Positions 52,550-62,020 of a DNA stretch of 64,000 nt are shown in pieces. The stretch is taken from assembly GCF_900636825.1 (NCBI RefSeq), contig NZ_LR134318.1, positions 2,327,501 to 2,391,500 of the forward strand. Direction: 5' to 3'. Each line of letters starts with the position of its first letter. Within the stretch, counting starts at the first letter, position 1. A model generated the notes under the pieces. It was not told the DNA's origin. It searched no databases and worked only from the letters and a program-made list of their open reading frames with translations. This stretch comes from Pseudomonas fluorescens. GTDB lineage: Bacteria > Pseudomonadota > Gammaproteobacteria > Pseudomonadales > Pseudomonadaceae. Both the position numbers and the translations under genes were made by a program.

Positions 52550-52585
52550 GGGGTTCCCTTGTGAAAGTCTTGTTATGGGCCTGGA

Positions 52586-53653
52586 TCAGAGGCTGGATTT
52601 CTGAATGACCTGCAAGCTCATCTGCTCCAGCAGTTTGTTCATGTGAATGAACTGCGCGAAGCGTTTGTCCTGGGTCTGACCATGGTAGAAGCGGTAGTAG
52701 ATCTGCTGGACGATGCCGGCCAGGCGGAACAGGCCATAGGTGTAATAGAAGTCGAAATTGTCGATCTGGATGCCCGCGCGTTCAGCGTAATAATCAACGA
52801 ATTCCCGGCGAGTGAGCATGCCGGGCGCGTGGCTCGGCTGACGGCGCATCAGTTGCACCGGCGCCGGGTCGTCCGCCTGAATCCAGTAGGCGAGCGTGTT
52901 GCCCAGGTCCATCAGGGGATCGCCGAGTGTGGTCAATTCCCAGTCGAGCACGCCGATGATCTGCATCGGGTTCTGCGGGTCGAGGATCACGTTGTCGAAA
53001 CGATAGTCGTTGTGCACGATGCTCGAAGTCGGATGATCGGCGGGCATCTTTTCGTTGAGCCAGGTTTTCACCGCTTCCCAGTGCGGCGCGTCCGGGGTCA
53101 GGGCTTTTTCGTAGCGCTCGCTCCAGCCTTTGATCTGCCGGGCGACATAACCTTCAGGCTTGCCCAGATCGCCGAGCCCGCAGGCGTTGTAATCGACCCG
53201 GTGCAGCTCGACGAAACGGTCGATGAAACTCTTGCACAGAGCTTCGGTTTTCGCCGAGTCGAGGCCCAGCTCCGGCGGCAGATCCGAGCGCAGAATGATC
53301 CCCTTGACCCGCTCCATCACGTAGAACTCGGCGCCGATCACCGATTCATCGGTGCAATGCACGTAGGCTTTCGGGCAATACGGAAAGCCATCGCGCAACT
53401 GATTGAGGATGCGGAACTCGCGGCCCATGTCGTGGGCGGATTTGGCCTTATGCCCGAACGGTGGACGGCGCAGGACAAATTCCTGCTCGGGGTATTCCAG
53501 CAGATAGGTCAGATTCGACGCGCCGCCGGGAAACTGACTGATCGTTGGGGTGCCGCTCAGGCGTGGAATGTGCGCCTTCAGGTACGGATCGATCAGGCTG
53601 GCATCAAGTTCTTCGCCAGCGCGGATACGGGTGGACTGGTCAGTAAGCGCCAT
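52586..53653 (-). CDS. Phosphotransferase (APH/ACAD10-type) family protein
   Basis: Kinase-like protein of 355 residues of the aminoglycoside-phosphotransferase fold as found fused or linked to acyl-CoA dehydrogenases. Marks: GGASNLTYLLEYPEQEFVLR for the nucleotide loop, the Brenner motif VHNDYRFDNVILD and the DFG-like VLDWELTTLGDPLMDLG. Such proteins may phosphorylate hydroxy-acyl substrates. It heads the pair with the SDR gene; no acyl-CoA dehydrogenase is in the window. Confidence 0.88.
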   Translation of the reverse strand: MALTDQSTRIRAGEELDASLIDPYLKAHIPRLSGTPTISQFPGGASNLTYLLEYPEQEFVLRRPPFGHKAKSAHDMGREFRILNQLRDGFPYCPKAYVHCTDESVIGAEFYVMERVKGIILRSDLPPELGLDSAKTEALCKSFIDRFVELHRVDYNACGLGDLGKPEGYVARQIKGWSERYEKALTPDAPHWEAVKTWLNEKMPADHPTSSIVHNDYRFDNVILDPQNPMQIIGVLDWELTTLGDPLMDLGNTLAYWIQADDPAPVQLMRRQPSHAPGMLTRREFVDYYAERAGIQIDNFDFYYTYGLFRLAGIVQQIYYRFYHGQTQDKRFAQFIHMNKLLEQMSLQVIQKSSL

Positions 53654-53831
53654 GCTTATCCCTTCTGCTTATTTTGGAGGCCAGACATCATTGGCTAATC
53701 TAATGGCGCGCCTGGGCAGCCACAAGCGCCGGTGGGTCTTATAGGCTAGCGTGTTGCCGGATAATCAGCGTTTCGAATAGGCCGATGACGCGCCGTCGCA
53801 GGCGTTGCCGCAGCCTGCGCCGGCGCCTGGG

Positions 53832-54800
53832 TCAATGCACGCGCTGGTTATGGTGCTTGGGTGGAAGCGCGATCGGGGTGAGCACCGGTTGCCCGGAGAA
53901 AAACGCCACGAGGTTTTTGCCGACCAGTTCCACGGTGCCTTGGGTGGCTTCCGGCGACAGGCCCGCGACGTGAGGTGTGAGCAGCACGTTGCTCAAGCTT
54001 TTCAGGGCATCCGGTACTTGCGGTTCGTGATCGAACACATCCAGTGCGGCGCCGGCAATTCGTCGTTGTTCCAGCGCGCTGATCAGATCCGCCGTGGCGA
54101 TCACACTGGCGCGGGCAATATTGACGATGAAGCCGTCCGGCCCCAGCGCATCGAGCACCGCCCGCGTGACCAGATGCTGGGTGCCAATGCCGCCGGGCGT
54201 GGCGACGATGAGGAAGTCCGAGGCTCGCGCCAGTTCGGTCGGTGTCGAGCAGAAGGTGTACGGCACCTCGTTGCGCACTTGACGGCTGTGATAGCTGATC
54301 TCCATGTCGAACCCCAGATGGGCCCGTTTGGCAATTGCCAGACCCACCGCACCCAAACCGAGAACTCCCAGGTGTTTGCCGGCCAGCGACGGGCGCATGA
54401 TCTTCGGCCATTCACCGCGGCGCACGGCCGCGTCACAGCGGGGAATATCGCGCACCAGCGCCAGCAGCATCGCCAGCGCATGGTCGGCCACCGACGAGGC
54501 ATTGACCCCGGCACCGTTGGTCACTGTGATGCCACGGTTGCTGGCGGCTTGCAGGTCGACCTGTTCGTAACCGGCGCCGATCACCGTGATGATCTTCAGC
54601 GCAGGCAGGGCGCTGATTTCCTGCGCAGTCAGACCCAGCGGGCCACGCGTCAATACCGCATCGATGCGACTGCCGTGGCTGGCGATGGCTTGCGCACGTT
54701 CGGTTGGCGTTGGCGCGAGGATCAGGTGGAAACCTTGATGTTCGAGGATGGGCAGATAGTCATTGATGGTTTCAACCAGTACCAGAACGGTGGCGGGCAT
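53832..54800 (-). CDS. D-2-hydroxyacid dehydrogenase family protein
   Basis: Protein of 322 residues: the NAD motif LGVLGLGAVGLAIA near residue 145, the catalytic Arg region, Glu in DVFDHEPQVPDALK and the His in LLTPHVAGLSPEA identify a D-isomer-specific 2-hydroxyacid dehydrogenase, perhaps acting on glyoxylate or hydroxypyruvate. ATG at 54800 is the first start. It is followed by the tautomerase gene upstream on the same strand, 115 bp away. Confidence 0.9.
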   Translation of the reverse strand: MPATVLVLVETINDYLPILEHQGFHLILAPTPTERAQAIASHGSRIDAVLTRGPLGLTAQEISALPALKIITVIGAGYEQVDLQAASNRGITVTNGAGVNASSVADHALAMLLALVRDIPRCDAAVRRGEWPKIMRPSLAGKHLGVLGLGAVGLAIAKRAHLGFDMEISYHSRQVRNEVPYTFCSTPTELARASDFLIVATPGGIGTQHLVTRAVLDALGPDGFIVNIARASVIATADLISALEQRRIAGAALDVFDHEPQVPDALKSLSNVLLTPHVAGLSPEATQGTVELVGKNLVAFFSGQPVLTPIALPPKHHNQRVH

Positions 54801-54915
54801 TGCGCGGCTCCTGAGATCAATGGCGGTTCGGTCGCGAAAGTCGTGTCAGAGTGCTGATTCCAGAGCGGTTTGGCAATGCTGGCCGCAGCACCGCTTCAAG
54901 CAGTGTAGCGGCGTC

Positions 54916-55299
54916 TCAAATCACGTATTGGGCGATACCGTTACCAAATGACCAGTTTTCTTTTTTGACTTCCATCAAATTGATGAACACATCTTCCAGC
55001 CGCACCGCCAGATGCGTGTGCAGGCTTTCGGCGATGGTCTTGAACAGCAGTTGTTTCTTTTCCACCGAGCGCCCTTCGCTGATGGTGATCTGAATGAACA
55101 CCACACCGTCGCTGCGCTGAATGCCGAGGTATTGCGGGTCATAGACGAAGTGCTGGGCGTCATGCTCGGTGAGGATCTGGAAATTGTCGTGCTCGGGCAC
55201 ATCGATGCAGCTGCGCAGGGCCGCATAGATATGTTCGCCGACGCGTTTGGCGAAAGTAGGATCGGGATTTCGATGGATGTCGACGCGGACGAGTGGCAT
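54916..55299 (-). CDS. Tautomerase family protein
   Basis: Protein of 127 residues beginning MPLVRVDIHRNPDP; after Met removal the N-terminal proline is the usual catalytic base. Length and features (SVEKKQLLFKTIAESLHT) fit the larger tautomerase family (PF14552-like) rather than the 62-residue 4-oxalocrotonate enzymes. Substrate unknown. It is in the same direction as the hydroxyacid dehydrogenase gene. Confidence 0.85.
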   Translation of the reverse strand: MPLVRVDIHRNPDPTFAKRVGEHIYAALRSCIDVPEHDNFQILTEHDAQHFVYDPQYLGIQRSDGVVFIQITISEGRSVEKKQLLFKTIAESLHTHLAVRLEDVFINLMEVKKENWSFGNGIAQYVI

Positions 55300-55572
55300 G
55301 GCGCGAGGCTCTGTGGGGTAGGAGGGCTTCTCTCACGCTAGATCATGCCGGCCAGAATGGAAGTTTTTTTGATGACGCGCCGGTGGGGTGTTGATTCTGC
55401 TGCCGACTTCGTCTGAGGCGACCTACGAGTCGCGCAGATTTTGCCTACGAATCTGGCAGATCGGTCTGCTATTCACTCGCTGCTCAAACTGAAAATATGT
55501 GCTCAAAGGGCAGTGTGTACATTCGATGAACGAGCAGCGGGAGCGGAATCCATCAATAGCCAAGGAAGGCCA

Positions 55573-55767
55573 ATGCATCTTGATAGCCATGAAAACGTAG
55601 CGCTCGAAAGGCTTCAAACAGAAACCCGGAAGCTTGGCGCAGAGAGACGCAAGCTCTTGGCGGAGGTAGCAAAATTGAGGCTTGAGACGTTCCTGTATCC
55701 CTTTGTGGTGGGGGCGGGGGTACTAACCGCAGCCGCGACCGCCATAGGGCTTTATCTGAAATTTTGA
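55573..55767 (+). CDS. Small coiled-coil membrane protein
   Basis: Protein of 64 residues: a charged helical N-terminus (ERLQTETRKLGAERRKLL) then one membrane span (VVGAGVLTAAATAIGLYL) ending in KF. AAGGAAGG precedes the ATG; the frame is longer upstream but without a ribosome site. It pairs with the following gene of the same plan 90 bp away. No function was recognised. Confidence 0.6.
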   Translation: MHLDSHENVALERLQTETRKLGAERRKLLAEVAKLRLETFLYPFVVGAGVLTAAATAIGLYLKF

Positions 55768-55857
55768 ATGATTGATGCGCGTTGCCGTTGTGCGCTCGTA
55801 GCGTTCATTAATGTCACGCGCAGACGCTTATTCTGCGGATCAAAAAGGCAGGTCAGT

Positions 55858-56040
55858 ATGAACACGGAAGAAAGCAAAGCCCGAATCCAACGCATTTATC
55901 AAGAGGAGTTCGAGTTCAGGGAAGCCATGAAACCGTTCGAGAGAGCTCAGAGACGGGAAGCGATTCTGCTGCTTGGTCTTGGCATGCTGATGGCCGCGGT
56001 CGGGATCGCAATCGCCCTGTTATTGGCCCGAGCTTTCTGA
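55858..56040 (+). CDS. Small coiled-coil membrane protein
   Basis: Protein of 60 residues with a charged N-terminal helix (ARIQRIYQEEFEFREAMK) and a C-terminal span (AILLLGLGMLMAAVGIAIAL). The ribosome site is weak. Same plan as the preceding gene and in the same direction; the two may encode partner membrane peptides. No homologue was recognised. Confidence 0.55.
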   Translation: MNTEESKARIQRIYQEEFEFREAMKPFERAQRREAILLLGLGMLMAAVGIAIALLLARAF

Positions 56041-56290
56041 CCGTTCTATTTGGCGTGTTGAGTATTGGCATACCTGAAGGCGACATTGTGCGTACCTATT
56101 AGCGACAGAAATTTTCCCGAAAACGACGCCTGCCAAATCTGCTCCGCGCAACCATTCCTCAGCTAAGTCTTTGCTTCTGTTGATTTATCGCGGAGAATCG
56201 CGCCCCTGTTTCGGCCGGGGCATGTCTGTCGGTTTTTTCCGACGCGTTCTGACCGAGTGGCAAGTGACCGGAATGCGGAGATCCGACCGG

Positions 56291-57571
56291 ATGAATGATC
56301 AGGCCAATAGCGTCGACCAGCGCTTCGATGCAGCAGCTCCAACCGAGCTGTCGAGCTGGAATCGCCAGGACACCACCTGGATGTTGGGACTGTTTGGGAC
56401 GGCCATCGGCGCCGGTACTCTGTTTTTGCCGATCAACGCGGGGCTCGGTGGCTTCTGGCCGCTGGTGATCCTTGCGCTGCTGGCATTCCCGATGACGTTC
56501 TACGCGCATCGTGGCCTGACCCGTTTTGTGCTGTCCGGCCGCGAAGGCGCCGACATTACCGAAGTAGTCGAGCAGCATTTCGGCATCAAGGCCGGTGCGC
56601 TGATCACCTTGCTGTACTTTTTTGCGATCTTTCCGATCCTGCTGATCTACAGCGTCGGCCTGACCAACACGGTCGCCAGTTTCCTTGAGCATCAATTGCA
56701 CATCACTCCGCCACCGCGCGCGTTGCTGTCGTTCGTGCTGATTCTGGGTCTGCTGGCCGTGGTGCGCTGTGGTGAACAGGCGATCGTCAAGGCCATGAGC
56801 CTGATGGTCTATCCATTCATCGTCGCGCTGCTGTTTCTCGCGGTGTATCTGATTCCGCACTGGAACGGCGGCATCCTCGCCACCGCGACGCACGTGCCGG
56901 CACCGTCAGCCTTGCTGCACACGCTGTGGCTGGCCATTCCGGTGATGGTGTTTTCGTTCAATCACTCGCCGATCATTTCGGCGTTTGCCGTGGACCAGAA
57001 GCGTCGCTATGGGGTTCACGCTGAACAACGCAGCTCGCAGATCCTTTCCCGTGCCCACGCCTTGATGGTGCTGATGGTGCTGTTTTTCGTGTTCAGCTGC
57101 GTATTGACGCTGTCGCCGGAGCAGCTGGCGGAAGCGAAAGCGCAGAATCTGTCGATCCTGTCTTACCTGGCGAACCACTTCAGCAATCCCACCATCGCAT
57201 TCGCTGCGCCGTTGATTGCATTCGTGGCTATCTCCAAGTCATTCCTTGGCCATTACATCGGCGCGAGCGAAGGCCTAAAGGGCTTGATCGTCAAAAGTGG
57301 CAAGCGTCCGGGCGCCAAAGCCCTGGATCGCATCGTTGCTGCGTTCATGCTGGTCGTGTGCTGGATCGTGGCGACTCTGAATCCGAGTATTCTCGGCATG
57401 ATCGAGACCATCGGGGGCCCGGTCATCGCGGCAATCCTGTTCCTGATGCCGATGTACGCGATCCGTAAAGTGCCGGCCATGGCGCGCTATCGCGGCCAGG
57501 CTTCCAACGTATTTGTCACGGCAGTCGGGCTCGTGGCTATCTCGGCGTTGATCTATTCGCTGACGGCATAA
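56291..57571 (+). CDS. Hydroxy/aromatic amino acid permease, SdaC/HAAAP family
   Basis: Inner-membrane transporter of 426 residues with 11 or so hydrophobic segments. Marks: WMLGLFGTAIGAGTLFLPIN in TM1, GREGADITEVVEQHFGIKAG and FSFNHSPIISAFAVDQKRRY in the mid-region, as in SdaC (serine) and YhaO/TdcC. The start ATG at 56291 was preferred to upstream starts that lack a hydrophilic leader match; GGAG lies 11 bases before it. Serine or threonine is the likely cargo. A strong terminator follows. Confidence 0.87.
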   Translation: MNDQANSVDQRFDAAAPTELSSWNRQDTTWMLGLFGTAIGAGTLFLPINAGLGGFWPLVILALLAFPMTFYAHRGLTRFVLSGREGADITEVVEQHFGIKAGALITLLYFFAIFPILLIYSVGLTNTVASFLEHQLHITPPPRALLSFVLILGLLAVVRCGEQAIVKAMSLMVYPFIVALLFLAVYLIPHWNGGILATATHVPAPSALLHTLWLAIPVMVFSFNHSPIISAFAVDQKRRYGVHAEQRSSQILSRAHALMVLMVLFFVFSCVLTLSPEQLAEAKAQNLSILSYLANHFSNPTIAFAAPLIAFVAISKSFLGHYIGASEGLKGLIVKSGKRPGAKALDRIVAAFMLVVCWIVATLNPSILGMIETIGGPVIAAILFLMPMYAIRKVPAMARYRGQASNVFVTAVGLVAISALIYSLTA

Positions 57572-57600
57572 CTTGATACGCAAGTGAGTTAGTCACACTG

Positions 57601-57634
57601 GCCGCTGTGCTCCATTGGGCACAGCGGCTTTTTT
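57601..57634 (+). terminator. Rho-independent terminator after the permease gene
   Basis: GCCGCTGTGC pairs with GCACAGCGGC around TCCATTGG, followed by a T run. Confidence 0.92.
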
Positions 57635-57722
57635 GTGCCCGGCAGATGTGAATTGAACCCGTGTATTTCAGCCGGTAATCCGCTACATTTTCCGGCCGCA
57701 CTCTGCATGGTGAATCCGCTTC

Positions 57723-59225
57723 ATGTCTCTCGCACTCGAACGTCTGATCGCTGGCACGCCGATCCCTTTCGCGGGCAACCGCGTCACCGTGGTCAGCCCT
57801 GAACTGGCCGCGCGGTTTCAGCCCGGCGACCACTTGTTGGTGGAGCAGGTGAGCGGCGAGTTGTTATTGATCCCCGTCGCGGATCAACACGCGGCGTCGC
57901 TGGCGATCGAGCGCGCGGCTGCAGCGTTCTCGGCATTGTCGGCAGTGTCCGACGCGGCGATCAGTCAGTTCTTCGATCTGTTCGCGCAGCGCCTGGAATC
58001 TCCCGATTGCTGGGCGCAGATCGAAGCGGCCAACCTGGCTGATATCGAACGGGCCAGGGCGCGCGGTCGCTCTACCACCCGACTGCTTGCCGATGAGCGT
58101 ATGCGCAATGACATGATCGCCGGCCTGCGTGCCTGGCGTGATGCGCAGCCAACCCGGGGCAAGGTCATCAGTTGCGTCGAACACGATGGCTGGAAAGTCG
58201 AACAAGTGGTGTCGCCACTCGGCATCGTCGCCTTTGTTTTTGAAGGGCGGCCGAATGTATTTGCCGATGCGGCCGGGGTCCTGCGCACTGGCAACACTGC
58301 TGTGCTGCGGATCGGCAGCGATGCGTTGGGCACCGCGCAAGCGATCGTCGCTCATGCTTTGAACCCGGCTCTGGCCGATGCCGGTTTGCCAGCCGGGGCG
58401 GTGTCGCTGGTTGAAAGCGTCAATCATGCCGCCGGTTGGGCAATGTTTGCCGACCGACGTCTGTCGCTGGCAGTGGCGCGTGGCTCGGGCCGTGCAGTCA
58501 GTCAACTGGGCAGCATCGCGCAGCAGGCCGGCACCGCCGTCAGCCTGCATGGCACTGGTGGCGCGTGGCTGATTGCCGATCATGCAGCTGACGCAACACG
58601 CTTTGCGGCCGTGGTGCGCAACTCACTGGATCGCAAAGTGTGCAACACGCTCAATGTTTGCCTGATCCAGCGCGGGCGCGCGGCCGAGCTGGTGCCGTTG
58701 TTCCTCGAAGCGCTGCAGCAGGCGGGCACTGCGCGCGGGCAAAGCTGCAAGTTGCACATTGTCGAAGGCAGCCAAAGTTACCTGCCGAGCGAATGGCAGC
58801 AGGGGACAGTCGAGGTCTATCGCGCCGAGGGCTATCAAACCGAAGCCTTGGCCGAGCCCTTGGCCGAGTCCGAGTTGGGCCGCGAGTGGGAATGGGAAGA
58901 AACTCCAGAAGTCAGCCTGATGATCGTCGATGATCTGGATCAGGCCATCGCATTGTTCAACCGCTATAGCCCCCAATTCACAGTGTCGTTGATCAGTGAA
59001 GACGCTGCGGCTCATGAGCGCTTTTACAACGCAGTGAACGCGCCATTCGTGGGCAATGGCATCACCCGTTGGGTGGATGGCCAGTACGCACTGAATAAAC
59101 CGGAGTTGGGACTTTCGAACTGGGAGAGCGGACGGCTGTTTGCGCGCAGCGCGATTCTGTCCGGTGACGGCGTGTTCACCGTGCGCAGCCGCATGAGCCA
59201 GACAGACCTCAGCGTAAAACGCTAA
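57723..59225 (+). CDS. ProA-like aldehyde dehydrogenase superfamily protein
   Basis: Protein of 500 residues related to glutamate-5-semialdehyde dehydrogenase. The ALDH-like nucleotide and active-site regions are present: SPLGIVAFVFEGRPNVFADA, LRTGNTAVLRIGSDAL, and the Cys in SLDRKVCNTLNVCLIQ. It has about 80 extra N-terminal residues compared with ProA (an SPELAARFQPGDHLLVEQ-like beta unit), and the usual ProA cysteine context is altered, so it is a distinct paralogue; the housekeeping proA should be elsewhere. The enzyme reaction is presumably NAD(P)-dependent reduction or oxidation of an aldehyde or acyl phosphate. Confidence 0.8.
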   Translation: MSLALERLIAGTPIPFAGNRVTVVSPELAARFQPGDHLLVEQVSGELLLIPVADQHAASLAIERAAAAFSALSAVSDAAISQFFDLFAQRLESPDCWAQIEAANLADIERARARGRSTTRLLADERMRNDMIAGLRAWRDAQPTRGKVISCVEHDGWKVEQVVSPLGIVAFVFEGRPNVFADAAGVLRTGNTAVLRIGSDALGTAQAIVAHALNPALADAGLPAGAVSLVESVNHAAGWAMFADRRLSLAVARGSGRAVSQLGSIAQQAGTAVSLHGTGGAWLIADHAADATRFAAVVRNSLDRKVCNTLNVCLIQRGRAAELVPLFLEALQQAGTARGQSCKLHIVEGSQSYLPSEWQQGTVEVYRAEGYQTEALAEPLAESELGREWEWEETPEVSLMIVDDLDQAIALFNRYSPQFTVSLISEDAAAHERFYNAVNAPFVGNGITRWVDGQYALNKPELGLSNWESGRLFARSAILSGDGVFTVRSRMSQTDLSVKR

Positions 59226-59261
59226 CCAGGAGCGTTCATTCAGAGGCTGATGCGCTTTGTT

Positions 59262-59336
59262 GGAGCTGCCGCAGGCTGCGATCTTTTGACTATGTAAAAA
59301 AGGATCAAAAGATCGCAGCCTGCGGTAGCTCCTACA
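59262..59336. repeat. REPIN, GCCGCAGGCTGCGATC variant
   Basis: TTGGAGCTGCCGCAGGCTGC and its complement flank a short loop between the convergent ProA-like and carbonic-anhydrase genes. Confidence 0.9.
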
Positions 59337-59345
59337 GATGTGTTT

Positions 59346-60005
59346 TCAGGCAGCATCCACTGATTGGGCGTGGATCGCGCAGGTCGCCGGTTGCTCGGCC
59401 AGCGGTACAAAGGTGCGCCGATCAGACGACAGTGCGTCGATCGAGCCGGTCTCGATGTCATACACCCAGCCATGCAAATTCAGCAGGCCTTTTTCCTGCG
59501 CCAGACGCACGCTCGGGTGGGTCTGAATGTTCGCCAGTTGCGCGATGACGTTTTCCCGCACCATGGAGCTCAGTTTCGCTGCGTCACTGGCGTGCGACCG
59601 TGCCTCGTTCACCACTTTTGCCGATTCGGCATGTTGTAACCAGCCACTGACGGCGGGCAGGTGGTCCATGCACGTGCATTTCGCAATCGCGGTCATTGCG
59701 CCGCAATCGGAGTGACCGCAGATTACGATGTCGCTCACGCCGAGTACCGCCACTGCATATTCCACCGTCGCCGAAACGCCGCCCGGATGCGGGCTGTAGG
59801 ACGGTACGATATTGCCGGCATTACGGATCACGAACAGCTCGCCGGGTTCTTGTTGGGTCAAAAGCTCCGGCACTACGCGGCTGTCGGAACAGGTGATGAA
59901 CAGCGTGCCAGGTTGCTGCGTCGTCGCCAGGTGTCTGAACAGCTCGGTGCGTTGTGGGAAGGCTTCGTTCTGGAATTTCAGGAAACCGTCGATCAAGGCT
60001 TTCAT
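59346..60005 (-). CDS. cynT: Beta-carbonic anhydrase, cyanate-associated
   Basis: Zinc enzyme of 219 residues hydrating CO2 to bicarbonate, which cyanase consumes as second substrate. Zinc ligands: Cys and Asp in [11 protein letters not shown], His and Cys in CGHSDCGAM. The gene is 60 bp downstream of cynS on the same strand, so the two are very probably one operon. The order cynS-cynT differs from the E. coli cynT-cynS order, and no cynX transporter is nearby. Confidence 0.93.
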   Translation of the reverse strand: MKALIDGFLKFQNEAFPQRTELFRHLATTQQPGTLFITCSDSRVVPELLTQQEPGELFVIRNAGNIVPSYSPHPGGVSATVEYAVAVLGVSDIVICGHSDCGAMTAIAKCTCMDHLPAVSGWLQHAESAKVVNEARSHASDAAKLSSMVRENVIAQLANIQTHPSVRLAQEKGLLNLHGWVYDIETGSIDALSSDRRTFVPLAEQPATCAIHAQSVDAA

Positions 60006-60065
60006 GGGCAGGTTCTCTTCAAGGGAAAGCGGAAGGCCCGCACCCAGGGCACGGGCCGGGGCGCA

Positions 60066-60533
60066 TCAGAACGGACGCAGCGGCAGGAATTTACCGTCGA
60101 GGGTGACCACAGCGCGGGAGCCGCCTTCCGGGTCTTCGACTTTTTTGATGTCCAGTTTGAAGTTGATTGCGCTGATGATGCCGTCGCCGAACTGCTCGTG
60201 AACCAGGGCTTTAAGGGTAGTGCCATAGATCTGAATCATCTCGTGAAAGCGGTAGATGGTCGGATCAGTCGGCACGCCGCCAAGGCTGCCGCGCAAGGGA
60301 ATGATCTGCATCGCTGCCACATCGTCGGCGGGCAGTTCAAGTTTGTCGCCGACGACCTTGGCGGCGTTTTCCGGCAGTGGATGCTGGCCGAGCAGGGCGG
60401 CGGTGACATAAGCCAGGCTGAGGCCGGTGCCGTCAGCGAGATCCTGCCACGAGAAGTCTTTACGTGCCTTGGCGTCGAGAATGCGGGTGGTCAGGGCCAG
60501 GCTGGTGTCGTTATAGGCGTGGGACTGTTGCAT
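60066..60533 (-). CDS. cynS: Cyanate hydratase (cyanase)
   Basis: Enzyme of 155 residues converting cyanate and bicarbonate to ammonia and CO2. The N-terminal HTH-like domain ([20 protein letters not shown]) is followed by the catalytic C-terminus with Arg and Glu in [17 protein letters not shown] and Ser in [13 protein letters not shown], as in decameric cyanases. Length is normal. It is divergent from cynR, which should activate it in the presence of cyanate. Confidence 0.96.
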   Translation of the reverse strand: MQQSHAYNDTSLALTTRILDAKARKDFSWQDLADGTGLSLAYVTAALLGQHPLPENAAKVVGDKLELPADDVAAMQIIPLRGSLGGVPTDPTIYRFHEMIQIYGTTLKALVHEQFGDGIISAINFKLDIKKVEDPEGGSRAVVTLDGKFLPLRPF

Positions 60534-60616
60534 GGTGTCACTCCGTTCAGGGGATGGCTTGGTGTGTGGAAGCCATCTTGTGCTCGGCGATCCATAACGT
60601 CCAAGACCCATATACA

Positions 60617-60627
60617 ATGCTTTGCAT
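60617..60627. promoter_or_regulatory. Candidate LysR-type operator between cynS and cynR
   Basis: ATGCTTTGCAT is a short inverted repeat inside the 119-bp divergent spacer, of the T-N11-A kind bound by LysR proteins. It is the only good dyad seen there, so it is a reasonable CynR site, but it was not compared with known sites. Confidence 0.35.
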
Positions 60628-60652
60628 AAGTCCTGCCTATAGGTGGTTTCCC

Positions 60653-61537
60653 GTGCTGTTGCGACATTTGCGTTATCTGTTGGCCGTTGCCGATCACGGC
60701 GGCTTCACCCGAGCGGCCGAGGCGCTGCATGTGTCGCAGCCGACGCTGTCGCAGCAGATCCGCCAGTTAGAGGAAAGCCTGGGCGTCTCTCTGTTTGATC
60801 GCAGTTCGCGCACGATCAAAGCCACCGATGCCGGCGCGGCTTACATCGAATGCGCGCGGCGGGTGCTGGTGGAACTGGAGGCGGGCAAGCGCGCCTTGCA
60901 TGACGTGAGGGATCTATCGCGAGGAACGCTGCGCCTGGCAATGACGCCGACGTTCATGGCGTACCTCGTCGGGCCGTTGGTACGGGACTTCGCCGCGCAG
61001 TATCCGGGCATTCACTTGCAGATTTTCGAATTGTCGATGGACGATATCGAGGCAGGGCTGATGGGTGATTCGCTGGATGTTGCGATTGCATTCACGCCTG
61101 TGCGCAATTCGGACATCGAATGCATCCCGGCATTTACCGAGTCACTGGCGGTCATGGTCGGGCGCGAGCATCCGCTTTATGACAGCCATTCGGTGCTGAC
61201 TGTGAATGACCTGGCGCAGCTGGATTTCGCCCTGTTGGCCCCTGAGTTCATCACGCGGTTATCGGTCGATGAGTTTTTTCGCCAACACGGGATTACGCCT
61301 AAGGTGCGGATCGAGGTGAACTCGGTCAGTACTTTGCTGGAGGTGTTGCGCTGTTCGCCAATGGCAACGATGTTGCCGCAAGCGATTGCGACAGAGGATC
61401 GAGCGCTGCGCAGTTTGCGCGTCGAGCATGAGCCGCCGCAGCGCGGAGCGGCGCTGTTGCGGCGCAAGAACAATTATCACAGCGCGGCAGCGGTGGCGTT
61501 TATGAATCTCGTCCTTGAAACCGGCAATCCCGTGTAG
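60653..61537 (+). CDS. cynR: LysR-family regulator CynR
   Basis: Regulator of 294 residues with [23 protein letters not shown] and a C-terminal ligand domain from about residue 90; this style and its position divergent to cynS-cynT identify CynR, the cyanate-responsive activator. The start is a GTG at 60653 preceded by AGGTGG; no ATG in frame sits closer to the HTH. Confidence 0.9.
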   Translation: MLLRHLRYLLAVADHGGFTRAAEALHVSQPTLSQQIRQLEESLGVSLFDRSSRTIKATDAGAAYIECARRVLVELEAGKRALHDVRDLSRGTLRLAMTPTFMAYLVGPLVRDFAAQYPGIHLQIFELSMDDIEAGLMGDSLDVAIAFTPVRNSDIECIPAFTESLAVMVGREHPLYDSHSVLTVNDLAQLDFALLAPEFITRLSVDEFFRQHGITPKVRIEVNSVSTLLEVLRCSPMATMLPQAIATEDRALRSLRVEHEPPQRGAALLRRKNNYHSAAAVAFMNLVLETGNPV

Positions 61538-61618
61538 GAGCTGCCGAAGGCTGCGATCCTTTGATTTTGGTTTCTAAAAACAAGATCAAAGGATCGCAGC
61601 CTTCGGCGGCTCCTGCAC
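61533..61618. repeat. REPIN with compensatory changes in both arms
   Basis: The core is GATCCTTTGAT on the left and ATCAAAGGATC on the right, whereas other copies have GATCTTTTGAT and ATCAAAAGATC. The matching change in both arms keeps the hairpin. Confidence 0.9.
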
Positions 61619-61634
61619 GGGCCATGCGACAAAT

Positions 61635-61673
61635 AAAAAGGGCCTGCTTCTTTTATGGAAGCAGGCCCTTTTT
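61635..61673. terminator. Bidirectional terminator between cynR and the 109-residue protein gene
   Basis: AAAAAGGGCCTGCTTC pairs perfectly with GAAGCAGGCCCTTTTT; an A run before and T run after serve both strands. Confidence 0.93.
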
Positions 61674-61690
61674 AATATTGAAGTTTTGAA

Positions 61691-62020
61691 TCAGCAGAAC
61701 CGATCAATCACCCGGACTTCGTTTTTATTCTGCATCGAGTCCCACGCCTGTTTCAGCGTTTGCAGGACATTACCGATGAAGTCCTTGTCGGCCGCGGCTT
61801 TCTTGCCGACATAACCGTGGCCACGGCGGTACATCTTCAGGCGGGCCAGCAGGTTTTGGTGGTTACGGTCGAATTCTTCTTCACCAGCGTGGGGCGCCAG
61901 GCAGTCGATGTGTACCTGGCCCGACTTGCTGATCCAGAGAATGTGGCTGTCGTGGCTGTCTTTTTGTGCCGCGAACATACGAGCCAGTTCTTCGATAGTA
62001 GGTTGATTGTTCAGATTCAT
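61691..62020 (-). CDS. Conserved-looking small protein of unknown function
   Basis: Protein of 109 residues, soluble, no signal peptide: MNLNNQPTIEELARMFAAQK, a mid-region EEEFDRNHQNLLARLKMY with a GYVGKKAAADKDFIGNV stretch, and an acidic/Gln-rich C-terminus. No motif was recognised. AAGGGG precedes the ATG, the reading frame has normal G/C-rich third positions, and a terminator follows, so it is most likely a real gene. Confidence 0.72.
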   Translation of the reverse strand: MNLNNQPTIEELARMFAAQKDSHDSHILWISKSGQVHIDCLAPHAGEEEFDRNHQNLLARLKMYRRGHGYVGKKAAADKDFIGNVLQTLKQAWDSMQNKNEVRVIDRFC

